DNA of 43,646 nucleotides, taken from Verrucomicrobiota bacterium (GTDB lineage Bacteria; Chlamydiota; Chlamydiia; Chlamydiales; Rhabdochlamydiaceae). The notes beneath the pieces were generated by a model that saw only the letters and a list, made by a program, of their open reading frames with translations, was not told where the DNA came from and searched no databases. The position numbers and the translations under genes are program-made. Every line of letters begins with the position of its first letter. Positions within the stretch are counted from its first letter, which is position 1. Shown one piece after another: positions 31,013-42,800 of this stretch. The stretch covers positions 1-43,646 of the forward strand of contig JAFEGV010000014.1 in NCBI GenBank assembly GCA_018239665.1. Direction: 5' to 3'.

Positions 31013-31708
31013 TTATATCCACACATGCAAGAACAGATCGGCGACAAAATGAGCGGCCATTGCGGTCCACAATCCTCTTGCCCAATAGAGCCAACCGAAA
31101 CAAATCCCTGCAATGCCATTTAAGAGCAGCACTCGAGACACCACTTGCACAGAAGGCTCTGCGAGCTTAAACGCTGCCGGCAAATGTCCAAGCCCAAAGA
31201 TGAGCGCCGCGGCAATATTGGCCGCCCATAAAAAAATTAGCCGGTTGCCAGATCTCAACTTAAAGAACTTCTGCAGCAGAAAGAAAACAAAGGTCAATAG
31301 AAACAGCCTGAGCATCACTTCTTCATTGACCGCTCCATAAATTGAGGCCAATAGGCCTGCCCAAAATGGAGGCTGGATCTCAGATAGCGCTGGGCTTGGA
31401 AAAAGTGTAGCGCTGAGCAAGCGGATGCTTAAGCCGACGACCGCTCCCGCAACCACGCCGGGAACGATGATCCGCTTTAACAGCGGATCGAAATGAAACG
31501 GGGTTAAATCGGTTTTGGGGACAAGCAAGTAGCTCAGCCAACAGACCAGGCCATAAATCAGCGCCGCTTGCCCTGTCGTCATCAAAAATAGAGTAAAGCT
31601 TGGAACAGAAGGAGGGACCAACCCTAAATGGTACAAATAAGGGAGCAAGGACCATGAGCCGGCGATGCAAAGCAGCCAGAGAATGATGTAAGGCTTCTTC
31701 TTGCTCAT
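31013..31708 (-). CDS. CPBP-family (CAAX/Abi) intramembrane metalloprotease
   Basis: A multispan membrane protein of 231 residues with the CPBP motifs: NEEVMLR (EExxxR) near 139-145, FGLGH in the second conserved segment and HFVADLF in the third, which together bind zinc within the membrane. Family members process prenylated or other membrane proteins or act in bacteriocin immunity. It starts seven bases after the stop of the exported GyrI-like gene and probably shares its transcript. No substrate can be named. Confidence 0.85.
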   Translation of the reverse strand: MSKKKPYIILWLLCIAGSWSLLPYLYHLGLVPPSVPSFTLFLMTTGQAALIYGLVCWLSYLLVPKTDLTPFHFDPLLKRIIVPGVVAGAVVGLSIRLLSATLFPSPALSEIQPPFWAGLLASIYGAVNEEVMLRLFLLTFVFFLLQKFFKLRSGNRLIFLWAANIAAALIFGLGHLPAAFKLAEPSVQVVSRVLLLNGIAGICFGWLYWARGLWTAMAAHFVADLFLHVWI

Positions 31709-31714
31709 CCTGTC

Positions 31715-32287
31715 CTATTCCTCAATGGCGACAAACACATCCATTTTCTTTAAAGGGTCCGCGGCAAAATCCTTGCCGTACACTTCAAAATCGCCCGTGT
31801 AGGTGCGCTGTAAATCGGTCTTCCAGATTACACCCCAAGTATTGATTAAGCTGCTTGGGAATTCCCCGGCAACTTCAAATCGGGCGTACCGGGAAGCGGG
31901 GACCGTCTTCGCGACCATCCCTTCCGGAACCTTGTCCATTGAAGTGACAGCGCATCCGATCACGCACGTGTAAGGCTTGGTGAAATCGCCTTCGTAGTCG
32001 CAATAAAGGGCTATCACATCATCCGATGCCTTATTGGGAATTTGATCGAACACGCCCTCTGTATAAAATCTTTCCCAAAGCCGGCCGATATCTTTAGGCC
32101 CCGCTTCCGGCAGGTTCGATGTCCGGCAGGCAATTCCGATCACGATGATTTTGGGCTTTTCAGCCGTCTTAAATGGCTCCACTTGGGCTTCTCCTTTCTT
32201 TAGCAGTGCACTTTCAGCTTCAATAGAAAACGAAACCAACAAGTATACCACGCAGAAAAGAGAACGTATCAGGTTTTTCACATGCAT
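31715..32287 (-). CDS. Exported GyrI-like effector-binding domain protein
   Basis: A GyrI-like small-molecule-binding domain of 190 residues with an N-terminal signal peptide (MHVKNLIRSLFCVVYLLVSF, then SIEAES). The domain follows the plan of the cytoplasmic paralogue at 11315-11779: IIVIGIACRTSN, IGRLWERFY, IALYCDYEGD, VIGCAVTSM, VPASRYARFEVAG, and GDFEVYGKDFA near the end. A frame open to 32353 allows a start at that ATG, but 32287 gives the signal peptide directly and has GGGATAGG upstream. An exported single-domain member is unusual; it might carry a ligand in the periplasm or act in the host. Confidence 0.75.
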   Translation of the reverse strand: MHVKNLIRSLFCVVYLLVSFSIEAESALLKKGEAQVEPFKTAEKPKIIVIGIACRTSNLPEAGPKDIGRLWERFYTEGVFDQIPNKASDDVIALYCDYEGDFTKPYTCVIGCAVTSMDKVPEGMVAKTVPASRYARFEVAGEFPSSLINTWGVIWKTDLQRTYTGDFEVYGKDFAADPLKKMDVFVAIEE

Positions 32288-32330
32288 TGAACCTATCCCA
32301 GTAATAATTTTCGTCGATTTTCTGGTTCTT

Positions 32331-33395
32331 CTACTCTTTCCAAAACGATTCATAGATCAGGGCTCCATCGGCGTTGTTGATATTAACGATATGCATTTGT
32401 TTCATATTGAGGCCTTTCATATACCCAAGGACAAGGATCGCATTTGAGCCTTCGCAAAATGCATAGTCTCCGCCTAGGTCTGCGTCCGTTTTGCCGGCCA
32501 AAGCAGAAACTGACGCTTTTAGATCTTCGATTGAAAAAGGATTTTTACCCTCTACAATTGCCGCAATGCCGAACCCAAAGACGCTGCCGGCGCCAACGAC
32601 CACTGTCTCTTCACTGCTTATTTTTTCCAAAAAAACTCTGTCGACCTTTTGCGAAAGGCGCCGGGCATGTCTTTCTGCGTGCGCAATTTCTTCCATAGAC
32701 ATCGGATTAGGGCTCAGAAATTCTTTGCTTTTGCGGCCTTGAACCGCTTCAACAATAAAGTCTCGAAAAGCTCCGGATCCTTCCACACTGCAATCAACGA
32801 TATGCGCGCCATCTTCTCCCGATCCGATAAATTGGACGCTTCCGCCTCCAATATCCCAAACGACAAGATGTTCAGGATCAACGTCCATCTTGGATAGCAC
32901 CGCTTGAAAAGCCAATTTCCCCTCTAACGTTTGATCGATAATATGGACCTTGACACCTGTCGCGTCCTGAATTTCCTTCGCAAATTCTTCTCCATTTCCG
33001 GCCAATCGAAAAGCTGCGGCGCCTATGGCCACAATCTCTTCCGCATGAAAGGAATGGGCAACTGCCAGCGCATCTTTGAACGCTTTAAGTCCCTCTCTTC
33101 TCCCTTCAAGACTTAAGCAAAGTTCATCTTGCTTGGTAAGCTCATGATAAAAATTTACGAAAAATCTTTCCGAGTGGAGCATGTTGACGATTCGATTGGC
33201 CTTGGGATCAACCTCTGCAATTTGCAATTTAGGTCCCCCCATTCCAATGTCGATTGCCGCGCGGACGACTTTAACTTCCTCCGTAGCTGCAAGCGGAGAT
33301 CTCCAAAGCATCAGCCCCATAGCAAATAGGCCAATCCATTGACGACTGACCAATCCCCTTTTTATGTGTGCAAGCAACTTAGCTTGATGCTTCAT
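32331..33395 (-). CDS. Exported Ppx/GppA-like phosphatase
   Basis: An ASKHA-fold Ppx/GppA-family protein of about 354 residues. Family features are [17 protein letters not shown] (first phosphate loop, here with M instead of the usual S after DIG), [24 protein letters not shown] (second phosphate loop) and [12 protein letters not shown]. Known members hydrolyse polyphosphate or pppGpp in the cytoplasm. Here, residues 1-37 form a basic region followed by [18 protein letters not shown], a signal peptide or anchor. The ATG at 33395 overlaps the acs 3' end and follows a GGGAA; an ATG-like start at 33479 is deeper inside acs. The substitution in the first loop leaves activity uncertain. Confidence 0.8.
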   Translation of the reverse strand: MKHQAKLLAHIKRGLVSRQWIGLFAMGLMLWRSPLAATEEVKVVRAAIDIGMGGPKLQIAEVDPKANRIVNMLHSERFFVNFYHELTKQDELCLSLEGRREGLKAFKDALAVAHSFHAEEIVAIGAAAFRLAGNGEEFAKEIQDATGVKVHIIDQTLEGKLAFQAVLSKMDVDPEHLVVWDIGGGSVQFIGSGEDGAHIVDCSVEGSGAFRDFIVEAVQGRKSKEFLSPNPMSMEEIAHAERHARRLSQKVDRVFLEKISSEETVVVGAGSVFGFGIAAIVEGKNPFSIEDLKASVSALAGKTDADLGGDYAFCEGSNAILVLGYMKGLNMKQMHIVNINNADGALIYESFWKE

Positions 33396-35352
33396 CTTCC
33401 CGATATTTCCCTTTGATTGTTTCGATGACTGTCGGATCGGAAAGCGTCGTGACATCGCCTGCGACGCGCCCCTCCGCAATATCGCGAAGAAGGCGCCTCA
33501 TGATTTTGCCGCTGCGCGTCTTTGGAAGGTCTCCAATAAAAATGATCCTCTCGGGCCTTGCGATCGCCCCGATTTTTTTTACCACATGCTGCTTAAGGTC
33601 CAACTCCAAATCAGGGCTAAAGCCTACTCCCTCTTTGAGGTTCACAAAGGCCATGATCGCCTGCCCTTTAATGGCATGTGAAATGGCGATCACAGCAGCT
33701 TCCGCAACGCTTTGATAATCGATCAGGGCGCTTTCGATCTCGTTGACGCCAAGCCGATGTCCAGAGACATTGATCACATCGTCCATCCGGCCTGTCAGCC
33801 AATAGTAGCCCTCTTCGTCCCTTTTTGCACTATCGCCTGTGAAATAGAGCTTTCCGTTCCATTTCTTCCAATAAGTCTCTTTGAAGCGCGCCGGATCTTT
33901 ATGGATTCCTCTCAGCATCGAAGGCCAGGGCGACGTGATGACAAGGTATCCGGAAGATTGTTCGTTGCCCTCCTCGTCCAAAATCGCGATGTCGATGCCG
34001 GGCAATGGGCGTGTCGCGCTGCCGGGCTTAAGCGCAGTTACGCCGGGAACCGGAGCGATCATGATGCTCCCCGTCTCCGTTTGCCACCAGGTGTCGACGA
34101 TCGGGCATTTTCCCCGTCCAATGCAGCGGTGGTACCACAACCAAGCTTCCGGATTGATCGGCTCTCCCACGGTTCCTAGCAAACGCAGGGAAGAGAGATC
34201 GCATCCGTTCGGCCATTGCTCTCCCCATTTCATAAAGGTGCGGATCGCCGTCGGCGCGGTATAAAGGATCGTCACGCCGTATTTTTCAATCAGCTTCCAA
34301 TACCGGTCCCGCTCGGGGCAATCGGGAACCCCTTCATAGATCAGCTGGGTCATCCCATTGGAAAGGGGGCCGTAGACCACATAGCTATGGCCGGTGATCC
34401 ATCCGACGTCTGCGGTGCACCAGTATATATCCGTCGGCTTGATATCAAAGACCCAGCGCATGCTCATCGTCGCGCCGACCATGTAGCCGCCGGTCGTGTG
34501 GACAATTCCCTTCGGCTTGCCCGTTGTCCCTGAAGTATAGAGGATAAACAGCTCATCCTCGGCATCCATTGCTACAGCTGGACACTCGGGGGCGGCTTTT
34601 TCCATTAATTCCCCATACCAGAGGTCCCTTTGCGAGTCCATGTTCACAAGGTGACCGGTCCTCTTCACGACAATCACTTTTTCCACGCAGGAAGCGTACT
34701 CCAGCGCTTGGTCGGCGATCTCTTTTGTAGGGATGATTTTCCCTTTGCGGAATCCCCCATCGGCCGTAATGAGCAATTTTGCTTCCGCGTCCAAGATCCT
34801 GTCTTTTAAAGACTCCGCGGAAAACCCGGCAAAGACCACGGTATGGATAGCTCCGATCCGCGCGCAGCTGAGCATGGCAATGACCGCTTCAGGAAGCATC
34901 GGAAGGTAGATCGCGACTTTATCCCCTTTCTGAATGCCCAATCTCTTGAGCACATTGCTGAACTTGTTAACCTGTTTGTAGAGTTCTTCGTACGTGATGC
35001 TCCGCTCTTCGCCCCGTTCTCCTTCCCAGATCAACGCGACCTTGTTGCGCACCGGAGTTTTCATATGGCGGTCAAGACAGTTATGCGATGCGTTCAGCAT
35101 GCCGCCAAGGAACCACTTAGCCTGAGGCGGATCCCACTCGAGGGCTTTGCCCCAGCGTCGGAACCAATCGAGGCACTCCGCTTGTTTTTCCCAAAAAGCA
35201 ACACGGTCTTGGGCAGCTTCTTCAAAAATGGAAAAAGACTGGATGTTGGCCTCTTCTCTAAATGGATCGGGAGGAAAAAAGAGAGAAGTTCCATTTGCTG
35301 TATCGGTCTCTATCGTGCAGCTGCTCGAAGAAAAAGTGAACTCATCGGTCAT
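33379..35352 (-). CDS. acs: Acetyl-CoA synthetase (acetate-CoA ligase)
   Basis: An adenylate-forming enzyme of 657 residues that makes acetyl-CoA from acetate, ATP and CoA. Core motifs are present: [17 protein letters not shown] (P-loop), [54 protein letters not shown], and the C-terminal [11 protein letters not shown] with the catalytic Lys that is regulated by acetylation. The start at 35352 (MTDEFTF) has GGGATGG upstream; the frame is open to 35421. It overlaps the downstream Ppx-like gene by 17 bases. An acetate-scavenging enzyme in an intracellular bacterium suggests use of host acetate. Confidence 0.95.
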   Translation of the reverse strand: MTDEFTFSSSSCTIETDTANGTSLFFPPDPFREEANIQSFSIFEEAAQDRVAFWEKQAECLDWFRRWGKALEWDPPQAKWFLGGMLNASHNCLDRHMKTPVRNKVALIWEGERGEERSITYEELYKQVNKFSNVLKRLGIQKGDKVAIYLPMLPEAVIAMLSCARIGAIHTVVFAGFSAESLKDRILDAEAKLLITADGGFRKGKIIPTKEIADQALEYASCVEKVIVVKRTGHLVNMDSQRDLWYGELMEKAAPECPAVAMDAEDELFILYTSGTTGKPKGIVHTTGGYMVGATMSMRWVFDIKPTDIYWCTADVGWITGHSYVVYGPLSNGMTQLIYEGVPDCPERDRYWKLIEKYGVTILYTAPTAIRTFMKWGEQWPNGCDLSSLRLLGTVGEPINPEAWLWYHRCIGRGKCPIVDTWWQTETGSIMIAPVPGVTALKPGSATRPLPGIDIAILDEEGNEQSSGYLVITSPWPSMLRGIHKDPARFKETYWKKWNGKLYFTGDSAKRDEEGYYWLTGRMDDVINVSGHRLGVNEIESALIDYQSVAEAAVIAISHAIKGQAIMAFVNLKEGVGFSPDLELDLKQHVVKKIGAIARPERIIFIGDLPKTRSGKIMRRLLRDIAEGRVAGDVTTLSDPTVIETIKGKYREDEASS

Positions 35353-35618
35353 ATAGGTACCATCCCTTTGTATTGTGGACAAATAAAGCAAATTCAATTG
35401 CACATCACACATCATTGCCAAAACGGTGGGTCAGCGCCCAAATGTTATATGACCGATAGGCTACCTTGTCCACAAAAAAAAATTTACAAAAATTTTGCAA
35501 TTCCAGATATTCCAAGCAACATCAATCAAGAAATAACTACTGACAATCTCGCTGCAGGCTTGGATCGTCCAGGCATCAGCAGTATCGCAAAATCATCCTC
35601 AAAATGGAGTCTGCATAA

Positions 35619-36821
35619 ATGAAACACTTCTCATTGATATTAAGCACCGCATTGCTCTCGCCAATTCTGACGGTAGCGCTGTCCGCTGGAATGTTCTCTA
35701 ATAGTGTTATCGCTATGAATAGCGCAGTCGCCGCGAACACCGCGACTGCTTCCAATTCACAGGAAAATTCCCCTACGGCACAAACAAACATCCGAGGGCA
35801 ATTGCAGCCGACTAGCGCAAGCGCGCCGGTTGATAAAGGATGGTTCATCGACGGAAGTTTTCTCTATTGGAATGCCAAAGTGGACGGATACCAATTCGCT
35901 GAAAAATTAAGCATTACAGGGTTATCTACAACCTCACTTCCAACTTCTGTCAATGCCAAGGCAAAGCTCGAGACCCCAACATTTGATAGCTGGGACCCTG
36001 GTCTGCAACTGGGGATCGGCTACATCTTCCCTCAACGCGAGCAATGGTGCGTCCGGTTATCCTGGACCCATTTTAATACCGACAACGAACACTCGATAAC
36101 CACGCATCCCAATACACCCCCTGATGGATATCTTCTTCCAACGCTCTATCCTGTATTGACCGGTACTCTAGCAGACCGTGCTTCTTCGCATTGGAACATG
36201 CATTTTAATACGTTGGACCTGGAACTTAGTAGACAATTCTTCATTGGAAAATGGCTCTCTTTTAAACCAAGGATGGGATTGCGGGCAGCATGGATCGAAC
36301 AACATTTTCGAGTTAACTACCATTCGGTGTTTCTAACAGCTGCGACTGCATTTAGTTTTGATCAACTATTCCGCTGCCGTCAAGAATACGAAGGCATTGG
36401 ACTAAAATTTGGAACTGATTTGCAATTTTATATCACTAGGGCTTGGTCGATCTTAGGGAACCTTTCCACATCTCTACTTTGGGGCACTACCGAGCTCAAA
36501 CAAAAAGCAACTGGACGCATCTTTGTTTCGGACACGGATTCTTTTCCCGAATCGTTAGTATTAAGCAAGACTTTCGATAAGCTCAGGACTAACCTTGAAG
36601 GCCAGCTTGGATTGCAATGGCAAACCTATTATCATCAAGGAAAGTATCGTTTTGCCGCTTCCGCCCTTTATTCGATTGGCTATTGGTTTCGCCAAAATCT
36701 ATTGACCAACCAGATTGTCAGCCCGGCAGGTAACTTACAGCAGCCCGCAGTGGTCGAAGCCAACACTAACGGCGATTTGCAATTGCAAGGGTTAAATATC
36801 CAACTCGAGTTCGACTTCTAA
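35619..36821 (+). CDS. MOMP-like outer membrane porin (Legionella/Waddlia type)
   Basis: A 400-residue outer-membrane beta-barrel protein. It has a signal peptide (first 30 or so residues, MKHFSLILSTALLSP...), then an Ala/Ser/Thr-rich stretch, and a barrel with DKGWFIDGSFLYWNAKVDG, SWDPGLQLGIGYIF, WCVRLSWTHFNTDNEH, HWNMHFNTLDLELSRQF, LSFKPRMGLRAAWIEQ and the final LQLQGLNIQLEFDF, ending in Phe as many outer-membrane proteins do. This matches the MOMP-like family found in Legionella and in several chlamydiae outside Chlamydia. GGAG precedes the ATG by nine bases. Its stop codon overlaps that of the giant protein on the other strand. Confidence 0.85.
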   Translation: MKHFSLILSTALLSPILTVALSAGMFSNSVIAMNSAVAANTATASNSQENSPTAQTNIRGQLQPTSASAPVDKGWFIDGSFLYWNAKVDGYQFAEKLSITGLSTTSLPTSVNAKAKLETPTFDSWDPGLQLGIGYIFPQREQWCVRLSWTHFNTDNEHSITTHPNTPPDGYLLPTLYPVLTGTLADRASSHWNMHFNTLDLELSRQFFIGKWLSFKPRMGLRAAWIEQHFRVNYHSVFLTAATAFSFDQLFRCRQEYEGIGLKFGTDLQFYITRAWSILGNLSTSLLWGTTELKQKATGRIFVSDTDSFPESLVLSKTFDKLRTNLEGQLGLQWQTYYHQGKYRFAASALYSIGYWFRQNLLTNQIVSPAGNLQQPAVVEANTNGDLQLQGLNIQLEFDF

Positions 36822-39800
36822 GAACTCTTCTTCACTTTCGGCTTTCCTTCAAATGGAGCTCTATTCTCTATCTGAAGGAAAGCGAACAGATCTGCCGCAT
36901 GCTTACCTGTTTCGAGTTCCAGGTTCAAGCCTTTGAAGGGTTTGAAAAGATTAAAATAATAAGGCTTATAGCGCCCAAAGGATTCAGCTCTGTTCGAGGT
37001 CTGAGCCGGGGCGCGATAATACATGGGAGCATCTTTTCGCACATAACTGTCATCGAAGAAATAGGGAAAGAAGAAATAGTCGCTGGCAAGGTTGAAGTAG
37101 GAAGAATCGAACCCGGGAACTGCAAAGGGGAAAGGAGGAATCGCTTTAGCGTGAGCGCGCTGCCCGGATGGTGTGGGAGGCACCGGAGGAGCATTGCAAT
37201 TCTTAATTTCGACTCCGTTGAAAATGATGATGCAAGGAGGATTCGAAGTAATTGCATGAATGGTATTATCAACGGAAGAGCCGTTGAAGACGGCCAAGCT
37301 GTCAGCTCTTCCGCCTGCGCCGGCAAAGACTTGGTTGGATGAATGGACAAGAATCGGACTCGCTATTGTTCCGACATCGCCGTTAAGCGCGTTGAACGTA
37401 GCGATATTAAGAGAATTGACTGCTTGAGGGGCGCTTGAATTGAAGATGGCCCCTAACGATTCGAAATCGGTATTGACCGCATTGATCGAACCGATCAATT
37501 CGATCTGTCCGGCATTTACTAAGAGGTTGTTGATATGGGATCCCGTGATCGGGTTCATGAAAGCAGTGCCGTTGCCCATATTGATCGAGATGTTTTCAAA
37601 TGTCGTTCCGCTGATGCTGGTGTACGACAAAGCTCCGTTGTTCGTGAAAATCGACAGATCGTTTCCATTCGATAAGACTACAGGTGCACCGTTGAATGAA
37701 ATCGGCCCGCCAAAGGAGTTTAGGGTGGTCACAGACAAAGAATTAACGAAGTTGATCGCCGTTGCGGCTGTGTAGGTCTGCGTTCCTGCACTATAAAACT
37801 GATTGCCTAAATTGATCGCATCGGATGCCATTAAACTTAATTCTCCGACAACACCGGTCGCAGTCGTTCCAACACCTGTCAGTGTGACGTCATGGGCTGC
37901 AACCGTAAAATTGTTCAGCGCGCTGCCATCGTCAACAGCCTTTTGAACAAGCACGTCGCCAAGGCCTGCGGCGATATTTAAGTTAAAGGGCCCATCTAAG
38001 TCGCTGCTGAACATCACATTTGCGCCCGTAGTCCCTGTATTGATCGAATAATTGCCGTTGAGCAAGACAGCGGAGGAGAAGGTAGCAGGCTGATTGTTGG
38101 TCGTCAGCGTACCGCCGGCATTCACCAACCCTGTTCCGTTCATCGCAAATGGTCCATCAACTGTGACTAAGCTTGTAGGGCTGAATGTCACAGGCCCCGT
38201 ATTAGTCACCGTCAGTGGGCCTGTATTAGCCGTTGTGACATTATTGTTGAACGTAAAGCTATATCCCGAAAGGACGATTCCCGGCGCCCCGCTTGTCGAT
38301 AGAGGGCCATTAAAAGTAGCAAGATCGTAAGCAGTCGATAGATTGATCGAAGAAGCGGTAATACTTTGAGAATTTAAGTCGAAAACGCTCACAACGTTCA
38401 AAGCCCCTAAAGGAGCCGTTCCTCCGACAGCGCCGTTAAAATTGATCGCTCCGATGCCGGCTGTCAAATTGAGGTCTTGCGCTCCGTCCAAGGTATTGAA
38501 GAAGGTGATCGAGCCCGTCGCTGTCGCCGTGTTCAGTGAAACGGTATTGCCCAGGGCGACCGGGCCTGCGAAGGAGATCGCATCATTGTCGACGCTGATA
38601 TTGCCGGAGAGAAGGGTGCTGCCCGTGCCTATCTGGGTAAAAGGACCTGTCAGGGTCATGGTCCCTGCCGCAGAGATCGTCAAGAGCCCTGAATTATTGA
38701 TTTGCACTTTTCCGCTGCCATTGGTCGTCACCGGAGCGTTGAATGTGAACGCATTTCCTGTCAGGCCGAGCCCACTGGCAAGAGAGGTTGTCACGGCTGC
38801 ATTGAAGGTTGTCGTTCCCGTACCGGCTGACTGCGTGATTGTCTGGGCATTGATCGCCTGGAATGAAGCATCTTTTGCATCAGCGATGACGAAATTATTG
38901 AGAGGCGTCGTTCCGCCGATCGCTCCTAATACGGTGATGCTGTTCGTTCCGGAGTCCAGGGTCAAGTCTGTCGCGCCGTCGATTGTGCTTGAGATCAGGA
39001 TGTCTCCCGACCCATCGCTGTTGATCGTCGTCGGATTTAACAGCGTGATCGGATTGTTAAAGGTGATGTCTGCGCTGTCGGTGTGCAAAAGGCCCGACAT
39101 CGAGACAGTGCCGGCCCCGCTTTCTGTAAACGGCCCTGAGATCAAGGTCGATGGACCGCAGATAAGGGTCAACAGGTTCGCATGGTTAAGGCTCATCGGG
39201 CCTCCATTCGTCGTGATGATCGAACCGTTGATCGTGAATGCATGTCCGATCAGGTTAATGCCAAGGACATTGCTTGTATTGATTGTCCCCAGAATGGAGG
39301 TTGTTCCGGCGCCGGCCGCCTGCGTGATCGATCCTGCAGTGATGGCATTGATTGCCGCGTTTCGGACGTTGGACAAGGACAGGCTGCCTAATCGGTTGAT
39401 CGAGCCGATCGCGCCTGTAAACGTGATATCTCCGCCGGCGCCGGCATCAAGCGTGAGATTGCCCGATCCGCTGGAAGCTCCGTCCAAGGTGCTGGAAAAC
39501 GTGATCGGTTGAGAGGAGGTCGTGAGCTGAGGCGAGCCGGATGCCGTTACGGGGCTGGAAAAAGCAATTTGCCCGCCGACCGAGGTAATGGCCCCGCTCA
39601 ATATGGAAGGTCCCATTCCATTCTGGATAAAGTCTCCATCGACCGAACAAGTTCCTGTAACAGAAAGAAGACCGTCATTTTCGATGGAAATTCCCCCGGT
39701 GTTGCTGGTCGTCAAGCTTCCATTGATCGTGCAGTTATTACCGTTAAAATCGATGCCGAGCGCGGTGTTGAGATCGGTCGGACCGTTCAAAGTAGTCGTG

Positions 39801-42800
39801 CCTCCTCCCGAAAGCTGTGTCAAGGAAGCCGCTTTTAAAGCTTGGAAGTCCACATTATTGGCGGAATTGATGGTGATATCTCCCAGCCGTGTGCCGCCGC
39901 CGACTGCGCTGCCGGCCATAATATCTCCTGCCCCGCCGGTTAGGATCAGGGCTGCAGCCCCATCAAGAGTATTGTTAAAGGTGATGCCGCCAGCAGATCC
40001 TGTGTTCAAGGTGGTCGTCCCTGCTAAAGAGACAGGGCCGGAGAAGAGGATTGCCGCATTTGTTGTATTGATCGTCTGGGCCAGTGACACTGAACCGAGT
40101 CCTAACTGACTGAATGCCCCTGCCGAGTTGATAGTTCCTGCCGCTGTGCTTGTGAAACTTCCCCCAGATGCGAGGGAGAGCGTAATAGGACCGCTATTGG
40201 ACGTCGTCCAATTCGCTCCCCGTACGAAATTGGTCCCCGTCAGGCTGATTCCTGCAGTGGAGTTTGTATTGAGGTTGCCGTTAAATGTCGTCGTGCCGCT
40301 GCCCGATGATTGGATGATCGAAGCGGCATTGATGGCCTGGGCCGAAACAGCGCCGGCCGAGCTGATCGTCAATACTCCGATCCGATTTGTGGTCCCAACA
40401 GTGCCGTTAAGGTTGATCGTGCCGCTGCCGGCTGAAAGGGTGAGGTCTTGGTTTCCGTCAACGGCGCTGGACAGGGTAATGGTCCCATTTCCGGTTGTGG
40501 TCAAAGAACTTGGGTCCATTAATGCGATCGCGCTGGCAAAAGAAATGTTGTTGCCGACAGTGATCGATCCTGAAAGATCGTTAGGACCTGCGCCATTTTG
40601 AGTGTACGAGCCGTCGATCATTGCTGTATTCGTGGCAAACCCTCTGATAAACCCTGAATTCGTAATGGTAAGCGATCCACCGCCGCCAACGTTCAACGCT
40701 CCATTCCTGATGAAATTGTTCCCTGTGAGCTGAACGCCGGCAGCCCCCGTCGTTGTGATCGTTTGATAGGTAGCCAACCCTGAAAAATTTGTGAACGTGA
40801 GCGATGCGGCCGATAAGGGCTGGAGATCGATATTGTTCGCGCTGATGATCGTCATAGCCCCAAGAGAAGTCGTTCCTCCGATCGTATTGTTCATGGCGAT
40901 ATTCCCATTGCCCGCCTTCAAACTCAACCCTCCCGGACCATTCACCGTGTTAGAGAACGTGATGGTCTGTCCCGTTGAAGAGGTATCGATCGATGGCGTT
41001 CCGGTGAGTCCCACGGGAGCTGCAAAGGAAACGGGCTGACCTGCTGCGATCGATCCGGACAGTGCGACAGCCCCGGGCCCTACTTGGCTAACTCCGCCGG
41101 ACAACGTGGCTGTTCCTGCAAACGTAAAGGTGCCTACGTTTGCGACAAACAAAGATCCGCTATTGGCCGTATTGAGGACGCTTGTGCTGTCGAATTGGAG
41201 ATTCTTTCCATTAAATGTCACGCCGGGAGATGCTGTTGTCGACACGTTGCCGCCAAACTCGGTCGTGCCGGAGCCTGAACTTTGAACGATCGAAGCTGCC
41301 GTGATCGAAGCCCCTGCTGCGGTGGCGGTCACGTTGCGCGCACTCGCAATCCCCAGAACGTTCAAACGGAATGTTCCTCCGACCGCGTTTGCAAAGGTAA
41401 TATCTCCGGTTCCTGCTGCCAGCGCTAAGCTGCGGGTGTCGTTGGCATCCCCGTCCAGCGTGCTGGAAAAGAGGATGCTGCCTCCGCTTGTCGCAAATGT
41501 TCTTGATCCGGTCAGGGTCACAGCTGTCGGGAAGGTCAAGCCCGAGTTGACGGTTGTTAAGTTTCCACCGACTGTCATCGCTCCCGTTGGAGTGAAGGTG
41601 ATCGCATTTGCTGCAATGCTATTCGGCAAGGTAAGGACTCCCGTCAAAGAAACGGAGGCAAATTCACCGTTGCCAGCCAATCCGATTGTTCCTGGCAGGA
41701 TTGTCCCGGGCGACGCGATCGCTGTTCCGGCATTTAAGGTCAGCGACCGTTGACTGTTTGCTCCTGCATGGATATCCGTGGTTGTGATATTGCCGCCCGT
41801 CGTCCCGCTGACGGAATTAACGGTAAGGTCCGTATTTGCGGCAAGTAGGACCGTCCCTGTGGTAAAGTTGACCGGCTGCCCATTCGATAGGATCGTTGTG
41901 AGCGCTCCTGAATTCATGTTGAAACTGGTCGTCGCTGCATAGGTTTGGGCCAAGGCATTTACCGCTGTTCCATTGAAAACAATCTGGTTTGGAGTGATTA
42001 AGCTTGCGGGATCGGGGATCTGGAGAGTTCCCGTCAGCCCTGGCGTTCCTGCCGTGCCGATGTTGGCAATCGAGACGGTGTTTCCAGTCAGTTTCAATGA
42101 GCTCAAGGGTTTGCCGGCGCCAAGCGCACTCGAGAGCGTGATGTTTCCAACCCCTGCATTGACGGTTAGAGAGTGCGGGGTGATCAGATCGAAATTATCG
42201 ATCGTATTTGACAGGGTGATGTTCCCGTTTCCTGAAGAAGTATCGAGTGTTCCATTGAAAAGCAGAACAAGAGGACCCGAAAATGAGATCCCTTGCCTTG
42301 CCGTAATGGTTCCCGCGAAGTTCGTCGTTCCAGCTCCATTTTGAATGTAGAATCCGTCAATGTCGGTGGTGTTGATCGAGGTTCCTGTGATCACTCCTGA
42401 ATTTGTGACTGTGAACGAACCGCCGTTTTGGGTGATGATTTTTCCAGCCCTGGTAAAATTAGTGCCTACAAGCGTGATGCCGAGCGATGAGGTCGAGGTC
42501 ATGTCCCCGTTGAGCGTCGTTGTCCCGCTTCCAGCATACTGTTGGATGTTCCCGGCTGTGATATTTTGAGCATTGTTATCATGGACGCTGGTCGCAATCA
42601 CAGCAGTCAAAGGCATCGTATCCCCGATATTCCCTGCGGTGAGGTCCCCTGACCCGAGGGTAAATGTCAAACCGAAGGCGCCATCGACCGTGCCAACGGT
42701 GATATTCCCGCCGCCGCTTCCTGAGCTCATCGAATTGAGGAGGACATCGGAGGTCAGTGTGATCGGAGAGCCAAACGCGATCGGCGCGCTATTGGCTAAA

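Noticed and set aside
38442..39512. A 356-codon plus-strand open frame and several shorter ones antisense to the giant repeat gene
   Set aside because: They follow from the codon composition of the repeats on the other strand; the products are Pro/Val-rich with no start signals or domain features.
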